From Spartobacteria bacterium (GTDB taxonomy: Bacteria; Verrucomicrobiota; Verrucomicrobiia; Chthoniobacterales; Chthoniobacteraceae), in contig JAJPII010000024.1 of the NCBI GenBank assembly GCA_021324825.1, forward strand, positions 1-40,997: 40,997 bases of DNA, given 5' to 3'. A program made the translations under genes and the position numbers. How positions within the stretch are numbered: the first letter of the stretch is position 1; every line of letters begins with the position of its first letter. Below are positions 7,756 to 16,753 of this stretch, piece after piece. The notes under the pieces are model-generated. The model saw only the letters and a program-made list of their open reading frames with translations, searched no databases and had not been told where the DNA came from.

Positions 7756-8169
7756 TCACTCCGACCTTCCCGTGGCGAAGGCGATGTTATAGATGTTCGC
7801 GGCGCGGCACATGTCCAGCACGTCGACGATGGCCTTGTAATTCGTCTTCTGGTCGCCGCGCAGGATCACGGCGTAGTCGGGGTAGAGTTTGGCGAGCTGC
7901 TTCAGCTTCTCCGCGAGGTCGTCGGGCGAGATGACCTTCCGGTTCATGACGATGCTCCCGTCCGCGCGGACGTTGACCACCGTCTGGTCGACGTAGGATT
8001 CCGATTGCTTGGCCTGGGTGGCGTTGGGGACTTTGACGTCCAGGTCGTATTCGGTCAGCGCGAAGTTCCACGTGACGATGAAGAAGACCAGCAGCACCAG
8101 CAGGATGTCCACCATCGGTGCGATCTGGAAACCGAATGTCTCGGGCCGTGCGCGCTGGCGAAGGTTCAC
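7756..8169 (-). CDS. exbD: ExbD/TolR-family biopolymer transport protein
   Basis: 137 residues from a GTG start. A short cytoplasmic tail is followed by one membrane helix, APMVDILLVLLVFFIVT, with the conserved Asp (about residue 21) that takes part in proton flow. The periplasmic part (KVPNATQAKQ, VNVRADGSIVMN, VILRGDQKTNYKAIVDVLD) matches the ExbD/TolR fold. Works with ExbB to convert proton motive force to movement of a periplasmic partner. Seven bases downstream of exbB. TolR and ExbD cannot be separated by motif alone. Confidence 0.9.
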   Translation of the reverse strand: MNLRQRARPETFGFQIAPMVDILLVLLVFFIVTWNFALTEYDLDVKVPNATQAKQSESYVDQTVVNVRADGSIVMNRKVISPDDLAEKLKQLAKLYPDYAVILRGDQKTNYKAIVDVLDMCRAANIYNIAFATGRSE

Positions 8170-8176
8170 AGTTTTT

Positions 8177-8953
8177 TTAAAAATCGTCGTCCACGGTCAC
8201 GCGCCCGGCTTCGGCTGGGCCGCGCTTTTTCGCATAGGAGGAGGCGATCATCCCGAGGACGTGGGTGGAGGCGATCTCCAGGTCCGAGATGAGGCTTTGC
8301 ACCTTGCCGCGGAAGAGGGCGTAGAACGCCATGGCCGTAATGCCGAGCACGAGGCCGGTCGCGGTGGCCACAAGCGCCTCGGAGACGCCCGCGGCGAGAA
8401 GCATGGGCCGCGGCGCGGTGGTGTTCTTCGCCAGGACGCCAAAGGAGCGGATGATGCCGAAAACCGTGCCGAGCAGCCCGATCATCGGCGAAAGCATGCC
8501 TATATCCGCCAGGTAGACGATGCGCTGTTGCAAGGAGGCGGCCTGGCTGCTCCCTTCCGTCTCGGCGATCTCCCGCACCACGTCGAAATCGACATTGGGG
8601 TTCTTCGCGAGGAAATCGAGCGCCCGCTGGAGGACGCGCGCGATGGCCTCGCTGTGCCGGGCCGAGATGGCAAGCAGGCCGGCGTAATCCCGCTTCTTCA
8701 GGAGGACGTCGGCGGTGTTCATGAAATGGGGGTTGACGATGGCGCCGCGCCGCAGGGTGAAAGTGTAGACGATGATGAGCATGACCGTCAGCACGGAGAG
8801 AAAAGCCAGCGGAGCCATGGCCCAGCCCCCGGAAAGGACGAGCTTCAGCAGGGTCACGCCCTGGTCGGCCGCGGCCGGGGGAGGCGACGCGTCCTGCGCC
8901 CACAGGGAAGAAGCCCCCAGCAGCCACGCCGCCAAATAAACGATGAATCTCAT
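8177..8953 (-). CDS. exbB: ExbB/TolQ/MotA-family proton channel
   Basis: 258 residues from the ATG at 8953, which starts a signal-like segment (RFIVYLAAWLLGASSLWAQ); an upstream start at 8995 is possible but less natural. Three membrane helices follow: WAMAPLAFLSVLTVMLIIVY, the family signature block ADIGMLSPMIGLLGTVFGII, and ALVATATGLVLGITAMAFYAL with the conserved Thr. The N-terminal extra helix before the first core helix is common in ExbB relatives with an added exported segment. First gene of the exbB-exbD-TPR-DUF6941 operon, divergent from uvrC across 53 bases. Confidence 0.9.
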   Translation of the reverse strand: MRFIVYLAAWLLGASSLWAQDASPPPAAADQGVTLLKLVLSGGWAMAPLAFLSVLTVMLIIVYTFTLRRGAIVNPHFMNTADVLLKKRDYAGLLAISARHSEAIARVLQRALDFLAKNPNVDFDVVREIAETEGSSQAASLQQRIVYLADIGMLSPMIGLLGTVFGIIRSFGVLAKNTTAPRPMLLAAGVSEALVATATGLVLGITAMAFYALFRGKVQSLISDLEIASTHVLGMIASSYAKKRGPAEAGRVTVDDDF

Positions 8954-9006
8954 TCCGGTAAAGGTGTATATTAGCGTCTGCTCCGCAGGAAGCAAGAACC
9001 CGCGCC

Positions 9007-10557
9007 GTGCCTGAACTTCTCCACAAGGAAAAGCCCGACCTGAAGGGCAAGCTGCACGACTTGCCGCACAAGCCCGGCGTCTATCTCATGCGCGACCGTC
9101 TGAACCGGGTCATCTACGTCGGCAAGGCCCGGAATCTCCGCAAACGGGTGGGCCAGTATTTCATGGCTTCGAGGAAGCTGACCGCCGACCTCAAGACGCG
9201 CGCCCTGCTGGAGAGCGTCTGGGACTTCGAATGCCACACCGTCCGCAGCGAACCGGAGGCGCTGTTGCTGGAAGGGAAGCTCATCAAGGAATATCGCCCG
9301 CGCTACAACATCAGTTTCCGGGACGACAAGAAATTCCTCCTGGTGAAGGTGAACCTGAACGATCCGTTCCCGCGCTTCCTGCTTACCCGGTTCAAAAAGG
9401 AAGACGGGGCGCGTTACTTCGGGCCGTTCGCGCACTCCGGCGCGCTCCGCACCACCCTGAACTGGATGAAGAAAAAATTCGGCCTGCGCTCGTGCCGTCC
9501 GCTGATGCCGGGCGAGGCGGACTACAAGCATTGCCTCAACCAAATCATCAAGAATTGCTCCGCGCCTTGCATCGGGAAGATCGGCGCGCAGGAGTATCAA
9601 AGCAGGGTGCTGGCGGCCTGCGAATTTTTGGAAGGCCGCTCGCGCGAGATAGTGCTGGCCGTGGAGGAGGAGATGCGCCGGGCCGCGGAGAAACTCGACT
9701 TCGAGCGCGCCGCCGATCTGCGGAACATGCTCGCCGACCTGCGCCAGACGACGGCTCCGATGCGGCGGTTCACCCGGCATTCGCTGCCGAGCGCGGTCGA
9801 TCCCGCCGCCGACCTCGCGGCGTTGCGCGACGCGCTCCAGCTCCAGCGCCTGCCCCTGGTCATGGAGTGCTTCGACATCTCGAACATCTCCACCACGCAC
9901 GTCGTCGCCTCGATGGTCAGTTTCAAGGACGGCGTCCCCGACAAATCGGCCTACAGGCGTTACCGCATCCGCACCGTGCCGGGGCAGGACGACTTCGCCA
10001 GCATGGCCGAAGTGGTGCGCCGCCGGTATTCGCGGGTGTTGCTCGAAGCGCGCGAGGCGTTCCCCGCGGAGGCGGAATTTTCGCAGGAGAACCCCGCCGA
10101 AGTCGTGGGGCGGCTGGTCCGGTTGCCGGACCTCATCATCGTCGACGGCGGCAAGGGCCAGCTAAGCTCCGCCTGCCGCGAACTGCAACGCCTGGGGCTG
10201 CACGATCTTCCGATCATCGGCCTCGCGAAGGAGAACGAGGAGATTTACCGCCCCGGCAGGCCGCTGCCGCTGCGATTGCCGGAGGATTCCGGCGCGCTGC
10301 GGCTCCTCCAACGCATAAGGGACGAGGCGCACCGCTTCGCCAACGGCTACCACCAGCTTCTGATGAAACGGCGCGTGGCCGAGAGCATCCTGGACGATTG
10401 CCCGGGCGTCAGCGAGAACAGGAAGCAGCTCCTGCTGCGCCGGTTCGGCTCGGTGGAACGCATCCGCCGCGCGAGCGCCGAAGAGATCGCCGCCGCCGAA
10501 GGCGTCGGCCCCCGGCTTGCTGAACAGGTTTTCAACTATCTCCGGCAGCACAAATAG
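9007..10557 (+). CDS. uvrC: excinuclease ABC subunit C
   Basis: Makes both incisions in nucleotide excision repair after UvrA/UvrB recognition. 516 residues from a GTG start (PELLHKEKPDL). GIY-YIG nuclease domain at about 20-100 (GVYLMRD, VIYVGKARNLRKRV), UVR motif near 220 (AEKLDFERAADLRNMLADL), RNase H-like C-terminal nuclease with Asp in MECFDISN, Asp in IVDGGKGQL and His in RDEAHRFANGYH, and two helix-hairpin-helix units at the end (CPGVSENRKQLLLRRFG, AEGVGPRLAEQVF). Somewhat shorter than the roughly 600 residues of E. coli, but all catalytic parts are present. Its last 26 bases overlap the convergent PAP2 gene. Confidence 0.95.
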   Translation: MPELLHKEKPDLKGKLHDLPHKPGVYLMRDRLNRVIYVGKARNLRKRVGQYFMASRKLTADLKTRALLESVWDFECHTVRSEPEALLLEGKLIKEYRPRYNISFRDDKKFLLVKVNLNDPFPRFLLTRFKKEDGARYFGPFAHSGALRTTLNWMKKKFGLRSCRPLMPGEADYKHCLNQIIKNCSAPCIGKIGAQEYQSRVLAACEFLEGRSREIVLAVEEEMRRAAEKLDFERAADLRNMLADLRQTTAPMRRFTRHSLPSAVDPAADLAALRDALQLQRLPLVMECFDISNISTTHVVASMVSFKDGVPDKSAYRRYRIRTVPGQDDFASMAEVVRRRYSRVLLEAREAFPAEAEFSQENPAEVVGRLVRLPDLIIVDGGKGQLSSACRELQRLGLHDLPIIGLAKENEEIYRPGRPLPLRLPEDSGALRLLQRIRDEAHRFANGYHQLLMKRRVAESILDDCPGVSENRKQLLLRRFGSVERIRRASAEEIAAAEGVGPRLAEQVFNYLRQHK

Positions 10558-11119
10558 CGCGGGGCCGCCGTCTTAGCATGGCCTCGGCCAGTTCCGGCCT
10601 GCGCCGGACAAAGCGCCAGGCCCACCAGGCCGTGGCGAAGCCGAGCATCGTCGCGACCACCACATCCGAAAAGTGGTGCGCGTTGCTGTACAGCCGCGCC
10701 CACGCCACCGCCGCGGCCGGGATCATGAGGAAAACGCCCGCCCGCCAGGCCGCGAACAGCGCCGCGGCCGTGAAAGCCACGGCGCAAGCCGTATGGGCGG
10801 AGGGGAACGACCGGTATTTGTTCTTATGGGAAAACAAACCGCCTTCCGTCACGATGCCGTAAAAGCCTTGCGGCACGTCGGCCCCGGGCCGCGCCCTGCC
10901 CGCGACGAAACGCGTCGTATTCACCACGATCCCGCTCAGGATGCAGGAGAGAAACATCGCGAGCAGTATCTGGAGCAGCCGTTTGCGCCCCCTCAGCCAC
11001 GCGACAGCCACCCCGCAAAGGCCGTAAAGGCAGATGGCCGGCCAATCCCCCCATTTGTTGCAGAACGCGGCGATCCGGTTCAAACTTGGGTTGCGATGCG
11101 CGAGAAAATAGCTCTGCAC
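10532..11119 (-). CDS. PAP2-family membrane phosphatase
   Basis: 195 residues from GTG at 11119. All three phosphatase motifs are present: RFVAGRARP, PSAHTA, and RLYSNAHHFSD, with the nucleophilic His in the last. Several membrane helices (LLQILLAMFLSCILSGIVV, FTAAALFAAWRAGVFLMI, MLGFATAWWAW). Probably a lipid phosphatase (undecaprenyl-pyrophosphate or phosphatidic acid type); substrate cannot be read from the sequence. The frame stays open upstream and codes LAVLLLLLAVASFHF, a plausible first membrane helix, but no ATG or GTG precedes it (only CTG/TTG-like codons), so the true start is uncertain and the annotated one may miss about 15 residues. A CGGCGC/GCGCCG hairpin lies at 11181-11197. 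Confidence 0.85.
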   Translation of the reverse strand: MQSYFLAHRNPSLNRIAAFCNKWGDWPAICLYGLCGVAVAWLRGRKRLLQILLAMFLSCILSGIVVNTTRFVAGRARPGADVPQGFYGIVTEGGLFSHKNKYRSFPSAHTACAVAFTAAALFAAWRAGVFLMIPAAAVAWARLYSNAHHFSDVVVATMLGFATAWWAWRFVRRRPELAEAMLRRRPRAICAAGDS

Positions 11120-11283
11120 CGGCCCGTCGAAATGAAACGACGCGACCGCGAGCAGCAGAAGAAGAACGGCTAAGAAACACCGGCGCGCGATGCGCCGAAA
11201 ATGTCACGCCTTGCGGGTTGCGTCAATGTCAGACCCGTTGAAACGCGCTTGGTTTTAAGCGATTGTCCGCTTATCATCGCAAC

Positions 11284-11448
11284 ATGACTCTTGGAGAAAT
11301 GCCGCAGCTTCAGACGCTCACGAAGGAGGAGAAGCTGCGATTGGTCGAGGATTTGAGGGATGCCATCGCCGCGATGCCGGACGATTTGCCCGTTTCGGAT
11401 GCGCTGCCGCTCGAAGAGTTCAAAAAGCGGTTGGCGGAGCGCCTTTGA
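11284..11448 (+). CDS. short antitoxin-like protein, addiction-module type
   Basis: 54 residues from ATG at 11284. TKEEKLRLVEDLRDAIAAMP followed by DLPVSDALPLEEFKKRLAE matches the small putative addiction module component family (about 70-80 residues) that pairs with RelE/ParE toxins. It stops early: the usual tail after RLAE (a linker with an Asp/Gly and an IPWEE-like end) is absent, and the frame runs straight into toxin-like sequence in another frame. No good ribosome binding site precedes it. Probably the surviving part of a deleted pair. Confidence 0.5.
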   Translation: MTLGEMPQLQTLTKEEKLRLVEDLRDAIAAMPDDLPVSDALPLEEFKKRLAERL

Positions 11449-11601
11449 GCAGGAGCGCGCGATGGGACTCGGAGATGAGTTTCTCCGCGCGTTTTATGAA
11501 GCTGCCGCCAGGATTCAGCGTCATCCGACCTTGTCCGCGACTTATGCGGCGCGAACTCCGGTCACGAGGGTAAAAAGGCCGTATCGAGGATGGATTTTTT
11601 G
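11441..11601 (+). pseudogene. RelE/ParE-like toxin fragment
   Basis: In the frame beginning near 11441 the sequence reads AFEQERAMGLGDEFLRAFYE, ARIQRHPTLSATYA and [10 protein letters not shown]. This matches the middle of RelE/ParE toxins (GLGDEFL, ARIxxHP, then the RFPYxxxF strand). The first strand and start codon are missing and the C-terminus runs into the GDPD gene that starts at 11590. Together with the shortened antitoxin this indicates an internal deletion that fused the two genes. No activity expected. Confidence 0.5.
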
Positions 11602-12240
11602 TGCATCGCCCATCGCGGCGCGTCGGGTTACGAGCCGGAGAACACGCTGCTCGCCGTGAGGAAAGCCCTCGAGTTCGGCGCGGACGGCGTCGAGGTCGAT
11701 GTTTATAATGTCGAGGGCGAACTGATGGTCATCCACGACGACACGCTCGAGAGAACCACGAACGGACGCGGAACCGTGGCGGGCAAGAGCGCGGCGTATC
11801 TCCGTTCGCTCGACGCGGGGAAGGGCGAACGCATCCCGTTCCTGCGGGAGGTCGTCGACGCGGTGGCGGGCCGGGCCTTCCTCAATGTCGAACTCAAAGG
11901 CCCGGATACGGCGCTGCTTGCGAAGGATTTGCTCGCGGGGAAAGACGGGGTTCTCGTTTCGTCCTTCGATCACCGGGAACTGGCCAGGGCGGCCCATTGC
12001 GGCATTCCCGTCGGGGTCTTGTGGACTCGCCCGCCGCGCGGTTGGGAGAAGATCGTCTCGGGGTTGCAAGCCGATTCGGTGAATATCGCCCTGCATTCCG
12101 TTCGCCTTCCGTTCGTCGAGAAGGCGCATGCCTTGGGGATGAAGGTGTTTGTCTATACCGTGAACAATCCCGCCGACATCGAGCGGATGCGCGGGATGGG
12201 CGTGGATGGCGTCTTCACGAATTTCCCGGATCGGGTATGA
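11590..12240 (+). CDS. ugpQ: glycerophosphodiester phosphodiesterase
   Basis: 216 residues with the GDPD TIM barrel: [12 protein letters not shown] at residue 8 (catalytic His, Arg, Glu-Asn), [20 protein letters not shown] with the metal-binding Glu, Asp and second catalytic His, [10 protein letters not shown], the ELKG strand, and the C-terminal [13 protein letters not shown] and [10 protein letters not shown]. Hydrolyses deacylated phospholipids to glycerol 3-phosphate and an alcohol. No signal peptide, so cytoplasmic like UgpQ. Its stop overlaps the glpK start (ATGA), so the operon runs phosphodiester to glycerol 3-phosphate to dihydroxyacetone phosphate. Confidence 0.92.
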   Translation: MDFLCIAHRGASGYEPENTLLAVRKALEFGADGVEVDVYNVEGELMVIHDDTLERTTNGRGTVAGKSAAYLRSLDAGKGERIPFLREVVDAVAGRAFLNVELKGPDTALLAKDLLAGKDGVLVSSFDHRELARAAHCGIPVGVLWTRPPRGWEKIVSGLQADSVNIALHSVRLPFVEKAHALGMKVFVYTVNNPADIERMRGMGVDGVFTNFPDRV

Positions 12241-13667
12241 AACACATCCTCGCGCTCGACCAGGGGACTTCCAGTTCGCGCGCCCTATTGTTCGACCATT
12301 CCGGCGGCATCCGCGCGGTGGCGCAGAAGGAATTGACCCAGATATTCCCCCGCCCCGGCTGGGTTGAGCATGACCCGATGGAAATATGGGAAACCCAACT
12401 CGCCGTGGCCCGCGAATGCGCGACGGGAGAGATCGCGGCCATCGGCCTGACGAACCAGCGCGAGACGACGGTCGTCTGGGACAGGAAGACGGGCGAACCG
12501 GTTTGCAACTCCATCGTGTGGCAGGATCGGCGCACCGCGGAGGCGTGCGAGCGCCTCAAGGCGGACGGCCTGGCGCCGATGATCGCCGGGAAGACCGGCC
12601 TCGTCGTGGACGCCTATTTCTCCGCGACCAAGCTGCGCTGGATACTCGACAACACGCCCGGCGCGCGCCGCCGCGACCTCGCCTTCGGCACGGTCGATTC
12701 GTGGCTCATGTGGAAGCTCACCGGCAGGCACGTGACGGACGTCTCCAACGCCAGCCGCACGATGCTCTTCAACATCCACACGGGCGATTGGGATGATGAC
12801 CTTCTCGCTTTATTCGACGTGCCGCGCGAGATGCTGCCCGCCGTGCATTCCTCGAGCGAGATTTACGGCGAAGCGGAAGTCTTCGGGAAACCGATCCCCG
12901 TGGCGGGAATCGCGGGCGACCAGCAGGCGGCGCTCTTCGGCCAGGTCTGCACGCGGCCCGGCATGGTCAAGAACACGTATGGCACGGGGTGCTTCCTTCT
13001 CATGCACACCGGCGGGACTCCGGTCGCTTCGTCGCACAATCTTCTCACCACCGTCGCATGGAAGCTGGGAGGCAAGGTCGAGTATGCCCTCGAAGGAAGC
13101 GTCTTCATCGCCGGGGCGGTGGTGCAATGGCTGCGCGACGGCCTCGGGATCATCCGTTCCTCGGCGGAAGTGGAGGCGCTCGCGCGGAGCGTTCCCGACG
13201 CGGGCGGGGTCTATTTCGTTCCGGCCTTCGCGGGGCTGGGCGCGCCGCACTGGGACTCCTCCGCGCGCGGGATGATCCACGGCCTGACGCGCGGCAGCAC
13301 CGCCGCCCATATCGCCCGCGCCGGCCTGGAGAGCATCGCCTTCCAAACCGCCGACGTGCTCGAGGCGATGGAACGCGATTCCGGCATCCGGCTCCTGGAG
13401 TTGCGCGTGGACGGCGGCGCCGCCGCGAATGATTACCTCATGCAATTCCAGGCCGATATTCTCGATGTCCCGGTCGTCCGCCCCGCGATCCTTGAAACCA
13501 CCGCGCTCGGCGCCGCCTATCTTGCGGGATTGGCGGTCGATTATTGGAAGGAAGAGGAGATCGCCGCGCAATGGCGCGCGGAGAGGCGTTTCGAGCCGCA
13601 AATGGAAAGCGCCCGCCGCGAGGAGATCCGGGCGGGTTGGCGGCGAGCCCTCGATCGCGTGAAATGA
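12237..13667 (+). CDS. glpK: glycerol kinase
   Basis: Phosphorylates glycerol with ATP. 476 residues from the ATG that overlaps the GDPD stop; the longer open frame back to 11997 lies inside GDPD and is spurious. FGGY signatures: [16 protein letters not shown] at residue 5, [36 protein letters not shown] near 225, [14 protein letters not shown], and [16 protein letters not shown] and [18 protein letters not shown] in the C-terminal domain. Slightly shorter than E. coli GlpK (502). No glpF facilitator is nearby. Ends overlapping glpD by four bases. Confidence 0.95.
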   Translation: MKHILALDQGTSSSRALLFDHSGGIRAVAQKELTQIFPRPGWVEHDPMEIWETQLAVARECATGEIAAIGLTNQRETTVVWDRKTGEPVCNSIVWQDRRTAEACERLKADGLAPMIAGKTGLVVDAYFSATKLRWILDNTPGARRRDLAFGTVDSWLMWKLTGRHVTDVSNASRTMLFNIHTGDWDDDLLALFDVPREMLPAVHSSSEIYGEAEVFGKPIPVAGIAGDQQAALFGQVCTRPGMVKNTYGTGCFLLMHTGGTPVASSHNLLTTVAWKLGGKVEYALEGSVFIAGAVVQWLRDGLGIIRSSAEVEALARSVPDAGGVYFVPAFAGLGAPHWDSSARGMIHGLTRGSTAAHIARAGLESIAFQTADVLEAMERDSGIRLLELRVDGGAAANDYLMQFQADILDVPVVRPAILETTALGAAYLAGLAVDYWKEEEIAAQWRAERRFEPQMESARREEIRAGWRRALDRVK

Positions 13668-15043
13668 GGCGGGAATTCCTCAACCGCCTCGGCGAACGGT
13701 GGGACGTGCTCGTCATCGGCGGCGGCGCCACGGGGCTGGGCGCGGCGCTCGACGCCGCCTCGCGCGGGTACCGGACGGTTCTGCTGGAACAAAGCGACTT
13801 CGCGAAAGGAACTTCGAGCCGGAGCACGAAGTTGATCCACGGCGGCGTCCGTTATCTTCGGCAGGGAAACCTCCCGCTCGTTCGCGAGTCGCTCCGTGAG
13901 CGCGGCATCCTTCTGCGGAACGCGCCGCATTGCGTTCACCCCCTTGCCTTTGTCGTGCCGGCCCGCAACGCGCGCGAACTTCTCTATTACTCCGCCGGAT
14001 TGAAAATATACGACCTGCTCGCGGGCGGGCTTGGCATCGCGCCTTCCCGGATTCTTTCCCGCGCGGAGATGCCGCCGTTGCTGTCCGGCCGCCGCGGCAT
14101 TCTGTACCACGACGCCCAATTCGACGACGCGCGCATGGCCGTCACCCTCATGCAAAACTGCGCGCGGCTAGGAGGCGTCCCGCTCAATTACATGCGCGTG
14201 ACCTCGTTTTTGAAACGCGGCGGGCGCGTGCGGGGAGCCGTCGCCGTCGACTGCGAAACGGGCCGTGAATACACGGTGGAAGCTCGGGCCGTCATCAACG
14301 CAACCGGCGTCTTCACCGACACGGTGCGGCGGATGGACGACCAGGATTGCGCGCGCATGATAACTCCGAGCCAGGGCGCGCACCTCGTCCTGGCGAAGTC
14401 CGTTCTCCCGGGAGAGACGGCCATCATGATTCCCAGGACGGACGATGGCCGCGTGCTCTTCCTCATTCCGTGGCGGAGCCGCGTCCTGCTGGGAACAACG
14501 GATACGCCGGTAAGCGAGGCCTTGCTCGAACCGCGCCCGATGGAAGCCGAGATGGAATATCTCCTTGCCCAGGCCGCGCGCCATATCGGCGTCACCATCG
14601 CGCGCGGGGATATCCTGAGCGTCTTTGCCGGACAGCGCCCTCTTGTCGGCGCGGCGCGGCGGACGGCGGAAATCCCGCGCGACCACATCGTTGAAACTTC
14701 GGCAAGCGGGCTCGTCACCGTTACGGGTGGAAAGTGGACGACCTATCGGAAGATGGCCGAGGACGCCGTGGACCGCGCCGCGGAAGTCGGCGGCCTTGAG
14801 AAGCGGCTGTCGCTCACGGCGGAGATGCCGTTGCGCGCGGTTTCGGGAGAAGACATGGCGCGAACCGTGGAGGACGTGCTGGCGAGGCGGACGGGCCTGC
14901 TCTTCCTCGACGCGCGCGCCGCCATCGAAGCCGCTCCCGGGGTCGCGCGCGACCTGGCGCAAAAACTGGGCCGCGACGCCCCATGGGAGACCGAACAGGT
15001 CGCGGCCTTCCGGGAACTGGCCCGCGGTTATCTCTTTGGCTAA
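13664..15043 (+). CDS. glpD: FAD-dependent glycerol-3-phosphate dehydrogenase
   Basis: Oxidises glycerol 3-phosphate to dihydroxyacetone phosphate and feeds electrons to the quinone pool; peripheral membrane flavoenzyme. 459 residues from the ATG overlapping the glpK stop. FAD-binding Rossmann motif [20 protein letters not shown] near residue 16, then the family block [38 protein letters not shown] and [17 protein letters not shown]. Compared with E. coli GlpD (about 500 residues) the C-terminal helical cap is shorter. Third gene of the glycerol operon. Confidence 0.95.
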   Translation: MRREFLNRLGERWDVLVIGGGATGLGAALDAASRGYRTVLLEQSDFAKGTSSRSTKLIHGGVRYLRQGNLPLVRESLRERGILLRNAPHCVHPLAFVVPARNARELLYYSAGLKIYDLLAGGLGIAPSRILSRAEMPPLLSGRRGILYHDAQFDDARMAVTLMQNCARLGGVPLNYMRVTSFLKRGGRVRGAVAVDCETGREYTVEARAVINATGVFTDTVRRMDDQDCARMITPSQGAHLVLAKSVLPGETAIMIPRTDDGRVLFLIPWRSRVLLGTTDTPVSEALLEPRPMEAEMEYLLAQAARHIGVTIARGDILSVFAGQRPLVGAARRTAEIPRDHIVETSASGLVTVTGGKWTTYRKMAEDAVDRAAEVGGLEKRLSLTAEMPLRAVSGEDMARTVEDVLARRTGLLFLDARAAIEAAPGVARDLAQKLGRDAPWETEQVAAFRELARGYLFG

Positions 15044-15078
15044 AGACCTGGAACGGCCTGGCGCTTTGGCCCGCTCCA

Positions 15079-15169
15079 GGCGGCTGACACAGCCGCCTCT
15101 ACAACAACAACGACAACGACGCCGACGCCGCCTCAGGGAGCGCGGGCGAAAAGTGCGGGACACGCTCTA
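15079..15169 (-). repeat. bipartite intergenic repeat, copy A
   Basis: Read on the minus strand: TAGAGCGTGTCCCGCACTTTT (15169-15149), a GTTGTTGTTGTTGTAGAGG-type spacer, then the hairpin GGCGGCT-GTGTC-AGCCGCC (15097-15079). The first three bases are the stop codon of asd. The perfect 7-bp stem lacks a following T tract, so it is not a classical terminator. The region between glpD and asd holds nothing else. Confidence 0.75.
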
Positions 15170-16162
15170 AAGCAACTCCGCGATCTGCACCGCGTTGAGG
15201 GCGGCGCCTTTCAGAAGCTGGTCCCCGGCGACCCAGAACGCCAGGCCGTTCTCCAGCGCGCAATCCAGGCGCACCCGGCCCACTTCGCAATCGTCCCGGC
15301 CCGCCACGTTCACCGGCATGGGATATTGCGCGTTCGCCGGGTCGTCGACGACCTTCAGGCCGGGCGCGGCGCGGAGCGCTTCCAGCGCTTCCTCGATGGA
15401 AACCGGGCGCTCGAATTCCGCGTTTATGGCCACCGAATGCGCTCGGTAAACCGGCACCCGCACGCACGTGACCGACGCCTTGAACTCCGGCAGATGCAGG
15501 ATGCGACGGCCTTCGTTTTGCATCTTCATCTCCTCCTTGGTGTAGCCGTTTTCCAGGAAGACATCGACGTGCGGGATGACGTTGAAGGCGATGGGATGCG
15601 GATAGACCTTGGGCGAGAACGGGCGCTCCGCGACGGTGTCGGCGACTTGCGTCCTCAGTTCCTCGATGGCTTGCGCGCCCGTGCCGGAGACGGCCTGGTA
15701 GCTCGCCGCGAAGACGCGCCGCACGCCAAACGCCTTGTGCAGGGGATGGAGCGCCATCAGCGCGATGGCGGTGGTGCAATTCGGGTTGGCGACGATGCCC
15801 CGGTTTTTCCGGATGTCGTTTCCGTTTATCTCGGGGATGACCAGCGGGACTTCGCCGTCCATGCGGAAGGCGGAGGAGTTGTCGACGACGACGGCCCCGG
15901 CCTGCACGGCAAAAGGGGCGAATTTCTTCGACGCGCCCGCGCCGGCGCTGAAGAGGGCTACGTCGACGTCTTGGAAAGAGTCCTCGCGAAGCTCCTGCAC
16001 CGGAATTTGCTCCCCGTGAAAAAGAAGCCGCTTGCCGATCGAACGGCTCGAAGCAAGAAGGGTCAGCCGGCTCACGGGGAAGCGGCGTTTTTCCAGGGTC
16101 CGAATCATTTCTACGCCGACCGCCCCGGTGGCGCCGGCTATCGCTACGTGGAGGTTTTTCAC
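15167..16162 (-). CDS. asd: aspartate-semialdehyde dehydrogenase
   Basis: Reduces aspartyl phosphate to the semialdehyde for lysine/diaminopimelate, threonine and methionine. 331 residues from a GTG start. NADP-binding GATGAVGVEM at residue 10, the catalytic Cys in VANPNCTTAIALM near 128, the GTGAQAIEELRTQ substrate block, and the proton-relay His in RAHSVAINAEF. Normal length for the family. The stop TAG lies within intergenic repeat copy A. Divergent from the L,D-transpeptidase gene across 35 bases. Confidence 0.95.
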   Translation of the reverse strand: MKNLHVAIAGATGAVGVEMIRTLEKRRFPVSRLTLLASSRSIGKRLLFHGEQIPVQELREDSFQDVDVALFSAGAGASKKFAPFAVQAGAVVVDNSSAFRMDGEVPLVIPEINGNDIRKNRGIVANPNCTTAIALMALHPLHKAFGVRRVFAASYQAVSGTGAQAIEELRTQVADTVAERPFSPKVYPHPIAFNVIPHVDVFLENGYTKEEMKMQNEGRRILHLPEFKASVTCVRVPVYRAHSVAINAEFERPVSIEEALEALRAAPGLKVVDDPANAQYPMPVNVAGRDDCEVGRVRLDCALENGLAFWVAGDQLLKGAALNAVQIAELL

Positions 16163-16197
16163 AATGTGTGGTAAAAGAGTAGGCGGAAAGCCGGTTC

Positions 16198-16653
16198 ATG
16201 CAACCACGGGAAATTCATATCGACGCGGGCGCGCAGCGGTTGGAGTTACGGGAGAACGGAGCCGTCCTGCGAACGTTTCCGGTTTCGACCTCGGCGCTGG
16301 GTCTCGGGTTCGAGCCGGGCAGCCACAAAACGCCGACGGGCCGCTTCCGCATCTCGGAGAAAATAGGGGAGGGCGCGCCGCTCGGGGCGGTGTTCAAGGG
16401 AAGGGTCTGGACGGGCGATCTCGGCCTGGACGCGCCCGAAGGCGATCTCATCCTGACCCGCATCCTGCGGCTGGACGGTCTCGACGAGGAGAACGCCAAC
16501 ACCCGGGACCGGTACATCTACATCCACGGGACGAACCACGAGGCGCTCGTCGGCGCGGCGGCGAGCCACGGGTGCGTGCGGATGCGCAACCGGGACATGT
16601 TGGAATTGTTCGCGCTGGTCGACGGCGGCGAGGAGGTCTTCATACGGCCATGA
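16198..16653 (+). CDS. L,D-transpeptidase (YkuD domain), no signal peptide
   Basis: 151 residues that are almost entirely one YkuD catalytic domain: IHIDAGAQRLEL start, KTPTGRFRI, YIYIHGTNHE and SHGCVRMRNRDMLELF with the catalytic His and Cys. These enzymes form 3-3 crosslinks or attach proteins to peptidoglycan in the periplasm. No signal peptide or membrane helix is present and an in-frame TAG at 16180 prevents an upstream extension, so export is unexplained. Neighbouring asd supplies the diaminopimelate precursor, which may be chance. Confidence 0.9.
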   Translation: MQPREIHIDAGAQRLELRENGAVLRTFPVSTSALGLGFEPGSHKTPTGRFRISEKIGEGAPLGAVFKGRVWTGDLGLDAPEGDLILTRILRLDGLDEENANTRDRYIYIHGTNHEALVGAAASHGCVRMRNRDMLELFALVDGGEEVFIRP

Positions 16654-16683
16654 ACCCCGGTTCCTCCGAAATACGTTCAAAAA

Positions 16684-16713
16684 TTGTTGTTTTCTCCGTG
16701 AGAACAATCTAAA
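16684..16713 (+). promoter_or_regulatory. possible promoter of the small lipoprotein gene
   Basis: TTGTTG at 16684-16689 and TCTAAA at 16708-16713 are separated by 18 bases, each a partial match to a housekeeping promoter. An imperfect palindrome ATTGTT-N14-AACAAT (16683-16708) overlaps it and could be an operator. A strong ribosome binding site follows before the gene at 16754. Weak evidence by pattern only. Confidence 0.3.
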
Positions 16714-16753
16714 TGAGGCGAGCAACTCGCTGAGAAAGGAGGGGAAAAATAAT

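Noticed and set aside
5240..7792. 850-codon open frame on the plus strand opposite the TPR gene
   Set aside because: It mirrors the high-GC TPR gene in the opposite strand, has no recognisable domain and low-complexity Arg/Gly/Val composition; a composition artefact.
15079..15097. GGCGGCT hairpin as a Rho-independent terminator
   Set aside because: No T tract on either side, and identical copies recur at other loci; better described as a repeat.
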